DNA from: Symbiodinium sp. CCMP2592
Lineage: Eukaryota; Sar; Dinophyceae; Suessiales; Symbiodiniaceae
Direction: 5' to 3'
DNA length: 64,000 nucleotides
Assembly (NCBI GenBank): GCA_905221615.1
Contig: CAJNDT010000591.1
Span: 1,075,825-1,139,824, forward strand
Part shown: positions 21,728-32,788 of the stretch, in pieces
How positions within the stretch are numbered: the first letter of the stretch is position 1
How the letters are laid out: each line of letters starts with the position of its first letter
Notes under the pieces: generated by a model
Database searches by the model: none
Told to the model about the DNA's origin: nothing
The model's input: only the letters and a program-made list of their open reading frames with translations
Position numbers and translations under genes: made by a program

Positions 21728-22240
21728 GAAACATATAGAAGGGTCTGTGTACCCATAAGGTATAGATACACCTGCATACACTTTGGCCCAGGGTACCAAA
21801 AAAGGGGCAGGTATGTATGTGAGGATCTAGGTTTGTGCCCTCCCCTCTTTGATGGTCATGGTGCTGGTTCTGATGCAACGGCTTCCAAAACCTGTTCAGC
21901 CTTAGACCCCACAGCCTAAGAAGTTTGGGCACCATCCCTGGGCATCAAAGTAGCCCAAAAGCCTTGCATAGTATGGTCTTTGGGCCCAAAAGCCTTACTC
22001 GGTGGCACTTAGGGAAACTTTTTATATTTTCATTATGGTTCCGATAGAGGTACCGATTTACAAATACTTTTCAGAGCCCCGAAACTACAACCCAGCTTAA
22101 TATATGAGTCCTAAGAAGTCTGGCACCATGCAAGGGATCACAAAGGCTTCAAGCCTCTGCACTCGGAGCCTTGCGCCCTACGCCTTAAGCCCGAGCCGCC
22201 GTCCATGAAATCCCTGGAGGTTTTTGGGGTTTAGGGTAGA

Positions 22241-22346
22241 CTACGGTTGATGATATAAATCCTGCAGTACCTTAAGGACCCTAAACTATGGGAATTATGG
22301 CATAATCCTTATTATGGGTAATGCAGGATTTATATCATCAACCGTA
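22241..22346. repeat. Hairpin element, family F copy 1
   Basis: The arms CTACGGTTGATGATATAAAT, then CCTGCA, and the complement at 22322-22346 flank a core including GGACCCTAAACTATGGGAAT and TCCTTATTATGGGTAATGC. Copies also at 29676, 39508 and 42186. Confidence 0.9.
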
Positions 22347-22818
22347 TGAGCCCTAAACCCTGAAGACCCCGATGCTCTAAAGCCGGCAACTCAAAGGATT
22401 TGTTCCTTGCAAAGCCAGGCTGTAATCCTGGAGTTTCTTCGACGAGCAGCACAAAGAGTCGGACTGCCCGGTTTGCCCCTGTCGTTGCATCCGATCCTTG
22501 CTCCAAGAGTTGATAGGTCTTGGGGGCCTTGATTCAAAGATTTCGGGTTCATTGATTGCGTTTGCTGTAAGGGGGTTTAGGAGGTTAGGGCTTCAGTGCC
22601 CTTCAGGGTTTGCAGCTTTAGGCCTTGGCTTCAGAGTCTTTGTTTCCAAGAGGTGGGGGAGTTTCGGGCTCAAAGTTCCCGGCTAGAATCAAACTCAACC
22701 CCCAAATTCCTCTCTGATTCAGGCGGAAGGGAAATGGTGCAACAAACCTTATTCCCACGCCCTCAACTCCACCTGAACACTAAGTCTGCCCTAAGGGTCC
22801 CTTGTGGAGGTAGCTGTT

Positions 22819-23193
22819 GGAGCCTGGCCTATCCGTCAGCGAGCTCCTGCAAGGCTTCCTCTGAGAGCCTTCGAAGATGAGCTAGGGGCATCCTGGCTGC
22901 TTTACTTACTTAGCCTATTGGAGAACTTTAAACTTGTTGGCTTCATATATTTGGTCTAGCTTAAAAAGTTTGAACTTTGTTTGGGCCTGGTTATTGGAGA
23001 AGAGAGTTTACTTAATGGCTGTAAACTCAACTTTTCAACTTGCGGGGTTCTTATAAGGTAGTCGATTCTGAAAGTTTCAACTTGTATTTCCTTGGGTTTT
23101 GGGCAATTGAGTTAAACTCAATGCTCCATGTACCCAGATAGTATATACTTCTGCTTTAGAGGGGTTCTTATATACGTATTTTAAGGCTCAAGA

Positions 23194-23225
<32 letters not shown>

Positions 23226-23231
23226 ATATGC

Positions 23232-23262
<31 letters not shown>

Positions 23263-26200
23263 CACTCTATCGGTACATGGAGCCTTAGGGTTATTTCATA
23301 AGGATTTGCCGCTCAGGGTTGTGGGTTTCGGATTTAGGATTAAGGTTTTCAAGGGAAAACTTACATCCCCATGTGGACTTCCTCTTGTGATGCTGGTGGA
23401 CATCGGTTGGTAGACAACTTCAGATTTCATTTTCCAAAGTGGGACAGGACGTAGAGGAGGCCGTGTGTAAAGGTTTCCTGGGTTTGGCACCTTTGTTTGC
23501 ATGTAGTGTAATATGACTCGTGCACGTAATTGTACAAGTACAGCGTGTCTTATGTTTATCGTCACTGTGAGTGCTGCTATAGGCTTCGTCAAGAGCCGTG
23601 CTCAGTTGCGACTCCCTTAGCCCTCAACACTAAACCCCTAAACCCTAAACCCTATAAGTCAAAAACCCGATAGCATGGACACGCACGCCAAGGTTCAACC
23701 ACCTCTTGGATTTTGGGATCCTATGGGGTTCACTGACGACGGTGACCTGCTGTCCTATCGTCGCCGCCGATCCGTCGAATTTAAGCACGGGCGCATTGCG
23801 ATGCTAGCGACCATGGGCTTTATGACTCCCGAGATCGTTGGTCACTGGCCAGGACAGGGGTTCAGGGCACTTTATAACAGCTCTTATTGGGCTTCAGGGG
23901 ATCTTACCTACCGAGATTTTCCAAAGGCTTTAAAAGCACCTCCCAGTTTAAAGTGAAAGCCAGAAGTTGGAATATGATTATCCTAAGCCCTTTATGGTAA
24001 ATTATAAGGCATCCTACCCTGAAACCATATTCCAACTTTCTGGAGTTCCGTTTAGGGTCTAGGGGCTAAGGGTTTTGGGTTTAGCGGTTTCGGGGTCTAG
24101 GCTTTTGAACCTAAGAACTTCGTCGTAGAGCCCGTGACCTTTAAAAACCTCTTACCTGTTTTGGGGTACTATACTACTTGGAGGATCATGGGACTTAGTG
24201 AGTAAGTAAGGTTCTAAGTACCTTTATTGGGGCTATAAGTAGCTATATGTAGAGCTACTCTAATTATAACCCTTAGTTACTAAGTCCCATGATCCTTTAA
24301 GTATATTCCCTGAGCAAGCCCAAAAGCGATCTTTTGGTTCCACCTCGGGGCTTGGGATTTCCGGGTTCAGTCTCAGGTTCAGGGACTTGCATGCCCGCAG
24401 TTTGGTGCTGGCACTCTGGGCCCTTATCAATAACAGCAGCAGTTCATAATGTTAACAGAAGAAATAATAGTTATAAATAAGATACATTTAAAGAGACAAT
24501 GGTACCAATCATAATCGTATTAATAGTCCATAAGTCTATATGTGAGCTTCAGGAAAGCATGGCCCCAAGACGGATCCGAACGAGTAGGATGTTTGACATA
24601 AAGAACAACCCAATAGTTAGTCCCTCGTTGTCAGAAACACCTATGGAGCCCGAAAACTCCGAGAAATCTGTTATGCAGCCACAAGAACCTCTGAAAAAGG
24701 TACCCCATTCTTGGCAAACCAACATTTGAACTCGATCTAGCTGGCAGGTGTTGTCCTCGGCCGTCACCAGAGTGAAGCATCAGACGGAAAAGACCCGCCT
24801 TTACTTTCTAGGGCAACCACAAACTCAGTATTATTGCCCAAAGGTGCCGTAATTCAAGCTAGGTAACACAGGGTTTTTGTTTACACCGTCTCGACATTCG
24901 AATATGTTCTGGGTTTTAGGATTCAGGCATGCTGGAGGAGATCCGGCTCCGGGCATTCAGAGTCTTAGCTCGCACCAAACAGGACAACCTAAACACCTAA
25001 AGCCTAAAACCTGCATCACAAACCTGAACCGACATCTCTGAAGCACAGCGTTGTCTCGAGGATACATCTCGCCATCTTTGCAGCTGAAATTCGACGACGT
25101 TCCAAACGGTCTGCTTGCGCTTTTGGTGGTACCTGCACTAGGCACAGCCTTTGTGGTTAAAGGTTCAAGGTTTAGATTTGAGACTGTAGGGTTGAGGGCT
25201 TTAGGGATACAGTGTGCAGGGTTCTGTCTCCTAGGGCTTAAGGATCAAGGCATGGTTCGTTTCTCTGGCATTTCAGGCTTTCACCGGGCCATCAATTATG
25301 TTTTTTCGCCAGGAAGAATACTAGTACTCTGCAGACAGGTCGGGACGACTAGTGGATTTGGATTTGTTGGTGGTGCCTGCTTCGCATAGATGCTTCGATC
25401 GACCTTGACATCACAATGAGGCCGTGTTTTGTCACAGCCATGGATCTTGAGCGAGTTCGAAATTCACATTCTGGGGCTATAGACTGCAGACATTTTTGTC
25501 GTTACGCTCTGTCCCGACAAAGCATGCATAGGAACTCCCAAACCCTAAACCACAGCCCCTAAGCTCACAACTCCGAACCCAAAGCCTTTGATGAACCCAA
25601 AGCTCTAACTTCAAATTCAAAATCATGCACCATCATGGACTCCCAGTCCGATGCCAGACAAACCCAAGCAGGTTTCTAGGTGGTAGAGCTTTGACTTTAG
25701 GGGTTAGGATTTGAGGGTTTAGGCACTAGGGGTTAGGGTCCCGGGGTTTTACTTTAGGGGTTTGCCTGACCACATGGTATGCTGAGCCTTGCCAAGCCCT
25801 GGAGAGCCCACCCTTCACTTTCACCAAGTGCCAAACTCCAAAGCCTACTTGGAGGATCATGGGACGTAGTAAGTAAGGTTATACGTACTTTAATTGGGGT
25901 TATAAGTAGTTATAAGTAGAGCTGCCCTAATTGTAACCCTAGTTACTAAGTCCTATGATCCTTTAAGTACACCTTGTTCCCCAAATTCTAAAGCCAAAAC
26001 TCTGAACTCAAAGTCTTCCACCCTAAGCCACAAAACCACACAATCCGATCACAATCCTAGAACTTCAAGCCTAAACCCCAAATCTTAAACCCTAAACCCA
26101 AAATCCTAGAACCTCAACCCAAGAACCCTAAACCCCAAACCCTAGGCCCCAAACCGTGGGAATCAAAGCATTGATTATGTATTATGAATATACAAACTAT

Positions 26201-29087
26201 GCTTTTTATATTAATAGCGATATCAGAGTTTTGTTGAAGCCTGGTGCCAGAGGTCTCTCTCTTTGGGGATCATTTATAGTATGTTTATAGTAGGGAACCC
26301 CCCGAATAGCCCCTTAGTATCCTTATAGTGGCCCTTATATAGGACCCCTTTACAGATGCCTTTAAAGGGAACTCGCGAATCATCGGTTTCAGATTCTGAT
26401 CTACTTTGGACTCATTGAGTCTCTTCGGCTGAATTCCGAAAGTAAGGGGGTACCTTGGGGTTCCTTTAAAGGGCTACTCGAAGGGTACTATAAGGGTTGC
26501 TTGAAAAGGGCCCAAAAAGGGTTTAGAGGCTGAATTTGCGGTTTAATGTAGGGTTTTATGGTTTAGGGTTTCCGTAAACCAGAAACCATAAGCCGATTTA
26601 CGAGTTTAGGGTCTGCACTTTAAGGGTTGATGTTGAGGCTTACGTGGCCTGTTGATGGGGCCGGCGCAAGATCTGCCTTGGCATGAGGTTCATGTTGCAG
26701 ATATTGTGAAGGAAGCACAAGGGCGAGGCAGTGTAATGTACGGGCGCCTGGTAAGGCAAGGCCGAAGATTGTGATTCAGACGATGCAGCAAAGTATACTG
26801 CTATAATATGAAGCCAAGTCGGAATAGGTAGATAGAAGACTATGCAATGAAGCGCCGGTAAAGCAGCACCTTGCACGCTGTCCAATAGCATCGTCCTAGG
26901 TTGACTCCTGTTCGCAACAGTTGCAGGGTTGTTGCCGTTGTTTGCTTTGCATTCTTTCTTAGCAATGGCTTGACTTTGTTTATGAACACTGCTATAGGGG
27001 CCTAAATAACTACCCATACTATATTCTGGGGGTTCCTTTTGATATCTTTATAGTATAATGGGCCCCAAAACCCCTTCCAATTATTAAGGCCCTTACATTA
27101 CACACTCTACACCCAAACTCAGCATGCAAAGCACTGCCCAGAATCCTAAACCCTAAACCCCTAAACCCTAAGCCCCTAAACCCCTAAACCCCTAAACCCT
27201 AAACCCCTAAACCCTAAACCAGAATCCAGGTACAGTGCCGGCTTCGAGGACTATCGTTCCGGCACACCTGGTGACTCCGCTTTGATGACTGTTTGGGGCT
27301 TGGGAGTTGGGGTTTTACATGGGGGTGTGGGGTTTGGGATTTAAGGGTTTAAGGGTTTGGGTTGTAAGGGTTTTGGGGTTTGGGATTCTAGGGTTTAGGA
27401 GTTTGGGATATAAGGGTTTTGGGTTTCGGGGACAATTTGGGGCTAGTGGGGCTCACCGGATGGAAAACTTCCTCAAACTTCATCGACTGACTTCCAACAG
27501 TAGTACGAATGTGCGTGCACATGTTCAGCTTGCGCTTGGTGGTCTCGGGTCCGGATAGGGCAACCCGATTTGCAAGTGCTGTGCGGAAAGTCGTTGCAGC
27601 TGTTGCAACATGCTTATGTTCGGGTTTTGGCACAAGCACTAAACGCTAGCAAGGCCTAAGCCCCGAAGCCCAACATCAATCATCAATCAACCGCCGATGA
27701 TTCTGAGCCGACCAATCACGAATCTTAAGTTATTAGTGAACCCGACGAGGCCTTACATATATGTATATAAAGGGATAAAAGATACACATATACATAGTCT
27801 CTATATATATTTATACACAGAGATATACATGAGGTAAGTCATATGTCCATGTACAGACACAAGCACACACGCATCCACACGTGCTACAAGTACAGAGCAT
27901 AATAGCAGGTGATTATGGCTGGAAAGTCTTGACCTCGGATGATCCGGAAGAGCGCCGGCGGAAGCTAAATGCATCTTGCACTGCAGACCAACGGTTTAGG
28001 GTTTAGGGTTGAGGGTTAAGGGTTTAGGGATTTTCAATCCCGGACACATGTCAGCGTTCAAGTTTGAGGGTGTCGTTTTTAGGGCTCGCGGGCTTGGTTT
28101 ATCGGGTTGAGGCTAAGTAAGCCCGTGCACCCAGCCCGAACAACCTGCACCCAGAAACCTTCCCATAACGAGGATGTTGCTTTTTCCCGGGATGTCCTTT
28201 GACGTTCCAGATATTGTCAATGACTGGAAACCCCTAAACTTAACCCTAAACCCCTAAACCATAAACCCTAAACCGGGAAACCCGTATACTGTGGAGTTAA
28301 GAAGCAGGCCATGGTTCAGGATTCCTTTGCGGGCATTGGGCTTCTAATTCCTCGACCTGACCCTTTAGAGTTCAGGGGTTTGGTGTTTACCAGCTTAGGG
28401 GATTCCGATCCACAAGCCGAAGGGTATATGGATTGGGGGTTTTACGGGTTTAGGGGTTCAGGGTTTAGGGTTCGGTCGGGGATGGTTTGGCATCACATGT
28501 GGCAGGCTGTGGTTCTACTTGCTTCAAAAGTCTTCCCAAACTTAGGGCGTTCATGCTTTGGTGTGTCAGGGTGTAGACGGTTGAGGATTTAGGGTTTAGC
28601 ATGCCACCTCTATCGCAGTGGCTCTGCAGACCAAGGTTGTCTGAGCGCACCCACAAGTAGAGACTGCAGCGAAAAGGCGTTGATCAATTCACAAAAGTTC
28701 TGAGCACAAAGACGGATGATCAGATCACGGACATATCTACATCATCCCATGTGTTTGCCTACCTATGTGTTTTGCTAGAGCGACCCTGCTTGCAGGCTGA
28801 ATGAAAGCCCACTGTACAGCAGCCCGACACTCCAAATCCAAAACCCACAGGCATAAGCCATAAGTCCTAAAGCCGAAGGCCTATCATTCAGCCGTTGCCC
28901 CAACCCAAGACCCTGCGAAGGAACCCGTCGAGGATTCCTGAACACCAAAAGTCCCAAGACTAAGCCTTAAGTCCTTAAACCTCCTTCGACAAAGAGCCCG
29001 CGAATACAACGGAACTTGCACTGTGTGTCAGGCAGATTTAGCGAACGGTCGCTTGGCCATGGTCGCCATCATGGCCCTGCTCTTTCA
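22819..29087 (+). CDS. Chlorophyll a/c-binding light-harvesting protein (dinoflagellate acpPC/LHC family), multi-exon, partial
   Basis: A thylakoid antenna protein that binds chlorophyll a/c and carotenoid. Exons: 22819 or 22855-22887 (AFEDELG), 23693-23852 (VQPPLGFWDPMGF; first helix VEFKHGRIAMLATMGF with the E..HGR chlorophyll and salt-bridge motif; TPEIVG), 25061-25141 (LKFDDVPNGLLALLVVPAL), about 26375-26418 (second helix QILIYFGLIE), 27230-27270 (YSAGFEDYRSGTPG), 27909-27970 (GDYGWKVLTSDDPEERRRKL), 29032-29087 (third helix, DLANGRLAMVAIM). Phases agree at every junction except into the second-helix exon, whose left edge I could not place; a micro-exon or a lesion may be there. Donors are GC, GA, GC, GT, GT and GC/GT. 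Introns of 0.6-1.8 kb carry hairpin elements. Missing: leader peptide exons and the C-terminal exon after LLFQ. The usual Glu before NGR in helix 3 is Asp here. A real gene or a very well kept copy; identity is firm. Confidence 0.9.
22960..23100. repeat. Dispersed repeat, copy 2 (shared with 1425-1545), inside the first light-harvesting intron
   Basis: GGCTGTAAACTCAACTTTTC and CTTATAAGGTAGTCGATTCT match the copy at 1.4 kb with few differences. Confidence 0.75.
23119..23288. repeat. Hairpin element, family A copy 3, expanded by (TA)n
   Basis: The arms GCTCCATGTACCCAGATAGT and GGTACATGGAGCCTTAG remain, but the centre is filled by TA/TATG dinucleotide repeats (23193-23265). It lies in the intron between light-harvesting exons 1 and 2. 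Confidence 0.8.
23957..24043. repeat. Hairpin element, family H copy 1 (intronic)
   Basis: The arms GCCAGAAGTTGGAATATG and CATATTCCAACTTTCTGG surround CCCTTTATGGTAAATTATAAGG-type sequence. Copy 2 is at 37506-37594. Confidence 0.85.
24174..24303. repeat. Hairpin element, family C copy 3 (intronic)
   Basis: The arms CTACTTGGAGGATCATGGGA and TCCCATGATCCTTTAAGTA flank GGGGCTATAAGTAGCTATA. Same intron as family H copy 1. Confidence 0.85.
25845..25970. repeat. Hairpin element, family C copy 4 (intronic)
   Basis: The arms CTACTTGGAGGATCATGGGA and CCTATGATCCTTTAAGTA, with GGGGTTATAAGTAGTTATAA in the centre. Confidence 0.85.
26991..27092. repeat. Hairpin element, family O copy 1 (intronic)
   Basis: TATAGGGGCCTAAATAACTA at the left and TTATTAAGGCCCTTACATTA at the right pair imperfectly, with TATAGTATAATGGGCCCCAA near the right end. 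Copies at 30793-30907, 32363-32452 and 35392-35499. Confidence 0.65.
27140..27215. repeat. CCCTAAACC(C) array in an intron, ending 15 bp before an exon
   Basis: About ten CCCTAAA or CCCCTAAA units run up to the acceptor of the 27230 light-harvesting exon, so the telomere-like array is transcribed intron sequence. Confidence 0.9.
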
Positions 29088-29675
29088 GCTCTTCACCTCA
29101 AGAGCTTCAGGGGGGGCGGGGGGGTAGGGTTTAGGTGTTAGGGTTCGAAAAGGAGTTTAGTGTTTTTACCCTAAGTTATTTGGTTTCAGGGCTGAGGGAT
29201 TTACGGCCTACCTCGAGCAGACAACGCAGGTAGCCGGATTCCAAGTTTTGTTTTAGTTTGGGTCGACGATCGATGGGTTAAGGTTTTTTGGGTTGAGTTT
29301 AGGACCTAAGGTCTTGCTTCCGTTTACTCGGTTAGTACCAGAACGTGACCTATCGGGAGTTCTTGAAAGATCCTGGTATATAAACGAGGGACGATTGGAA
29401 ATATGCTTCCCTGCAAGGGGATGCTAGCTGCAAGACAATCCTATGGCTATTCGGGGGTTAGGTTCCGACCATGCAGATAGGTGACATGGGAAGACAAAAC
29501 CACTCATCCGTGAACCGGAAAACCTGAATCGGAACTACTAGGGCTATAACTTCACGGGCCAGAGGTTTCAAAGAAGAGGGTGCCAAAAGAAGGACATCCT
29601 CACCAAACGCAAAAGGAACAGAAGGATCCCGGCCCTTGCTCTGAGAGGCTGCTTAGAGGATTGCCATGCATCCGA

Positions 29676-29777
29676 CCGTTGATGGTCTAAATCCTGCATG
29701 ACCCATAATAAGGAATATACCATAATTTCCATAGTTTAGGTTCCTTAAGGTAATGCAGGGTTTATATCATCAACAGG
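29676..29777. repeat. Hairpin element, family F copy 2
   Basis: The left arm ACCGTTGATGGTCTAAATCC is degraded against the right arm GGTTTATATCATCAAC. The core has GGAATATACCATAATTTCC and TAGTTTAGGTTCCTTAAGGT. Confidence 0.8.
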
Positions 29778-30792
29778 AACACTGTCACGATAAGCTAGTT
29801 TCTTCCTGGAACTGTTGTGTTCTCTTTCTCTGCAGCTGATTTTGCCGTGCAGGCTTCCGGATTTGGTGAGGTCTATGGATCTTTAGGTTGGAGGGGCAAA
29901 GCCTCGAATAGTCGTGGATGAGACCTTCAGAGGCCCAGCCCCTACAAGTACACTACTTGTCTGCATACATGCTCCAGACAAGAAACAAGCCAGCGACAGT
30001 GTTTCAGATATGTTGACCAAGAAAGACACATGTCCGCAAAACATATCAAACAACTCCAGCTTGACCTGCGACTGCATGAATGCAAGACGGCACGAAATAC
30101 ACCATGCTAAGCGTAGCCCCAAACTCCTAATCCCTATCGGTTTGGCAAGGCATTGTAGACGGCCACAACTAGGTAGTGTTTCGGCTCGGAAGTATTAGCG
30201 ATTAGGGTTCTCAGTGAGGTTTGTTTCTGGTTCGCGCTATCTGGGGTTGAAGGCGCCTGGCATAGGATTCTGTACTCCAAAAAGCCAGGAATGGTGTTGC
30301 GGGCACCACGGGTCCTGAGATGTGGTTGCCACGGCTTTAACATCAAGGCGGCTGCACTGGGATAAGAATACGTTACCTACCTTGAACTATACATTATCTA
30401 CCTGGAACTACCAAAACCTACTTGTTAATGGGTTCCTTCTTAGTTCAACATGAGGTCTTCTAGTAAGAACCCACCAGAAAGTATATTATAGTAGTTTAAA
30501 CTGTACTGCCATGGTAGTCCCTTTCGCTGCTTCGTTTCTCGCAGGTACCTGTTTCCTGCACTCCCATGGTCGTGTTTTTGTTTGGATACTTTGCTTGTGT
30601 ATTGTGGAATCCCGATCCAAACCCGACGGTCAACCAACAAAATGAGCGACATCGGAGACTTTTGGCAAGGCCCGAAAGTGTTCCTCCCCGAAGGAGAAAG
30701 CCCTAAACCCTAAAACTCTGATTAAGCCGCATACCATCAACAATTATGGCCTACAACCGGGACCCGCAAGCCGTAAGCCGCATGCCATAACA
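29778..30792. other. Intergenic, nothing assigned
   Basis: Unique sequence with few heptamers. Short open frames occur on both strands (for example 29914-30198 plus) but none has a recognisable motif or clear splice partners. The C-terminal exon of the light-harvesting gene would be expected downstream of 29.1 kb and I did not find it. Confidence 0.4.
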
Positions 30793-30907
30793 ATATAGGT
30801 GCCTTAATGAGTAGAATAGGGTTTGGGAGTGTATTATACTATAATGATAATAAGGAGCCCCCCCAAACCCTGTTCTAACTGATTCTAACTACTAAGGCCC
30901 CTACATT
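30793..30907. repeat. Hairpin element, family O copy 2
   Basis: AATATAGGTGCCTTAATGAG and ACTACTAAGGCCCCTACATT at the ends, with TTTGGGAGTGTATTATACTA and AGCCCCCCCAAACCCTGTTC inside. Confidence 0.7.
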
Positions 30908-31382
30908 ACGCCCTAAGCCCTGAGCCGCCTTTGTGGGTCTGTTCGGATACCGGATGTCCCGCACTTTCCTAAACGCAGTCGTGCCTTCGCCCAGCCCTGA
31001 ACTCTCTTTGGCCCATGCCCTAATCATTTTGACTCGGGTAGATGTAGAGCAAGCCCCAAAAAGTTGGAAACCGGATTAAGGACAATTACTGTAGTGCCTG
31101 TACATTGCTCTTGAGGGTTGAGGCCTTTGGGTTTCCAACTTTTGGGCTTCTACTGTAGAGAGGTTCCGACTTGGCTCTGATTCGCTGATCCGCACAACTA
31201 CTTCGGAGATTCAAAAGCATAAGAGACCCCTGTCTAGGAGTCTAGGGCCTGTCGGGCTTAGAGGTGGTAACATAGTACCCTGAAAGGGGGGTGGGCTCGT
31301 CACCAGTTCTGTATTCGAAGGGTTTGTGTATTTCGGCTATAGAGCTTAACAGCAGGCCATGAGACTTTATAGAGTATGTGGG

Positions 31383-31544
31383 GCAGAGACGCATGTTGAA
31401 AATCATGGGCGAACATCGCCTCTCCACGGGGATCTCCGACAGTCTGGTGTTGTCACCGTACCCAAAGACCCCGAACTTCCTAAGCTGGTACAAGCTCTGG
31501 CTGCCAGGGACAACAGCAGGGAGCCACGATGCAAGTGCATTTAG
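31383..31544 (+). CDS. Possible terminal exon, unrecognised
   Basis: An open frame ends in TAG at 31542 with protein-like content: RQSGVVTVPKDPELPKLVQA, then an Ala/Arg-rich helix and a Cys-containing end. Another plus frame is open across the same stretch, so the frame is chosen on composition alone. A family A element begins 19 bp after the stop. Confidence 0.3.
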   Translation, partial: AETHVENHGRTSPLHGDLRQSGVVTVPKDPELPKLVQALAARDNSREPRCKCI

Positions 31545-31562
31545 GCAGAGAATTTGCAAACC

Positions 31563-31690
31563 CTGAGAGTCCATGTACCTATATCGTGTATTAGTAGTAC
31601 ATTGTCATACACTTCGACCCCGAAGTACCTAAAGGGGAGTCCCTGTTTAGGCCAGTGTACAGCAGTACAGGTACGTGGACCATGAGGGTT
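31563..31690. repeat. Hairpin element, family A copy 4 (degraded)
   Basis: CTGAGAGTCCATGTACCTAT and GTACGTGGACCATGAGGG form the ends; internal pairing is weaker than in other copies. Confidence 0.7.
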
Positions 31691-32362
31691 TGACCGAGAC
31701 TTTGCAAAGGCATCGTGAGCTTCGAGGCAAAGTGGCGTTTCAAAATTCGCGCGGCTAGGCAAAGCATTCTAGCCATAGTTTTTGCCTGCACTGGCGACTG
31801 AAAAAGGCAGACATGGGTTGAAATACAGCATTCAAGATGCAGAGAGCATGTTCATACACTTGCTAGCAAGAAGACAAGAAGAGCCCTGCATCTGTATCGT
31901 GGCCGGCTCAGGTGCGATGCTACTGCACTGCCACCTATGCTTGCCCTGAAACTCGAAACCCTAAGAATTTGGATTTCGGGTCACAGCCAAGCCACCAAAT
32001 CGTTAAAATAGCCCTTATAGTAGCCCTTACAGACCCCTTGAAAGGCACCTTATTCTAAACTAATCCCAAGCCAGAGCCTTCCGACCAAGCAAAGGCCCAT
32101 CCGAAAAAGCGCTGATGAAGCGCAGATCCATAAACCATGAATCCGACACGAGAGCCGTAGAAGCCCTAACTGTATCCCTAAGCCCTATAACCCTAAACCG
32201 CACTAACCCAAAACCTGCCCTCCCCAAACCCTGCAGCTTGAAAGGGCCTAAATCTATATCTATATATATATATATATATATATAAGCCCCAAACCACAAG
32301 CAAGTCAAGGATGCGCTGCTCGAGGCTGATCCGGAAGGCCACCTCTTTGAGGCGCGCCTCCT
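31691..32362. other. Intergenic, with a short (TA)n run
   Basis: No exon supported. A TA/TATC dinucleotide run sits at about 32253-32284, and heptamer remnants occur around 32180-32240. Confidence 0.45.
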
Positions 32363-32452
32363 ACTATAGGGGCCTATATCAATAGTATGTTGAGACTTTC
32401 TGATTATAAATGAAATATACTGGGCCCCAAAACCCTATTCTAATTATTGAGG
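32363..32452. repeat. Hairpin element, family O copy 3
   Basis: ACTATAGGGGCCTATATCAA at the left and CTAATTATTGAGGTGAC at the right, with TGGGCCCCAAAACCCTATTC inside, as in the other O copies. Confidence 0.65.
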
Positions 32453-32788
32453 TGACTCCTGGCGGAAGTTTGCCCAAGACTGGTTTGAGAGGGTTTAAGT
32501 TTAGGATTCAGGGTGGCCGGAGATTTACTTGGGCGGTCCAGGGAAACCTATACCTAAACCACCCAAAGTAGGTAGAATACCGTCCCACTACCCTGTAAAA
32601 GGCCATTGTCCTACATACTTCCGGGGTCCAGGTAGGGCGTAGGAGATGGCAAGATTTCTTGGGTTCAGGATGGCTGCCGGTCCATGGTTCCTGGGTTTAG
32701 GGTTGAGGTTTTAGAGTTTAGGGGGGTTTAGCGTGGAGGGATGAGAGTTTAGGGTTCAGGGTTTCTTCTTCGTAGTAACTATACCTAG

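Noticed and set aside
25265..25389. Continuation of the light-harvesting exon at 25061 as one long ORF to 25387
   Set aside because: The homology stops at the GC donor at 25142; the rest does not match the family and includes heptamer-like sequence.
26640..27017. 125-codon minus-strand ORF inside a light-harvesting intron
   Set aside because: No motif, no splice partner; the plus strand over the same bases is also partly open, so it is probably chance.
27388..27639. Open frames on both strands between light-harvesting exons
   Set aside because: Intronic position, heptamer-derived Lys-Pro/Gly-Phe repeats, no motif.
31530..31544. C-terminal CKCI as a prenylation box
   Set aside because: The residue after the Cys is Lys rather than aliphatic, and the exon itself is uncertain.
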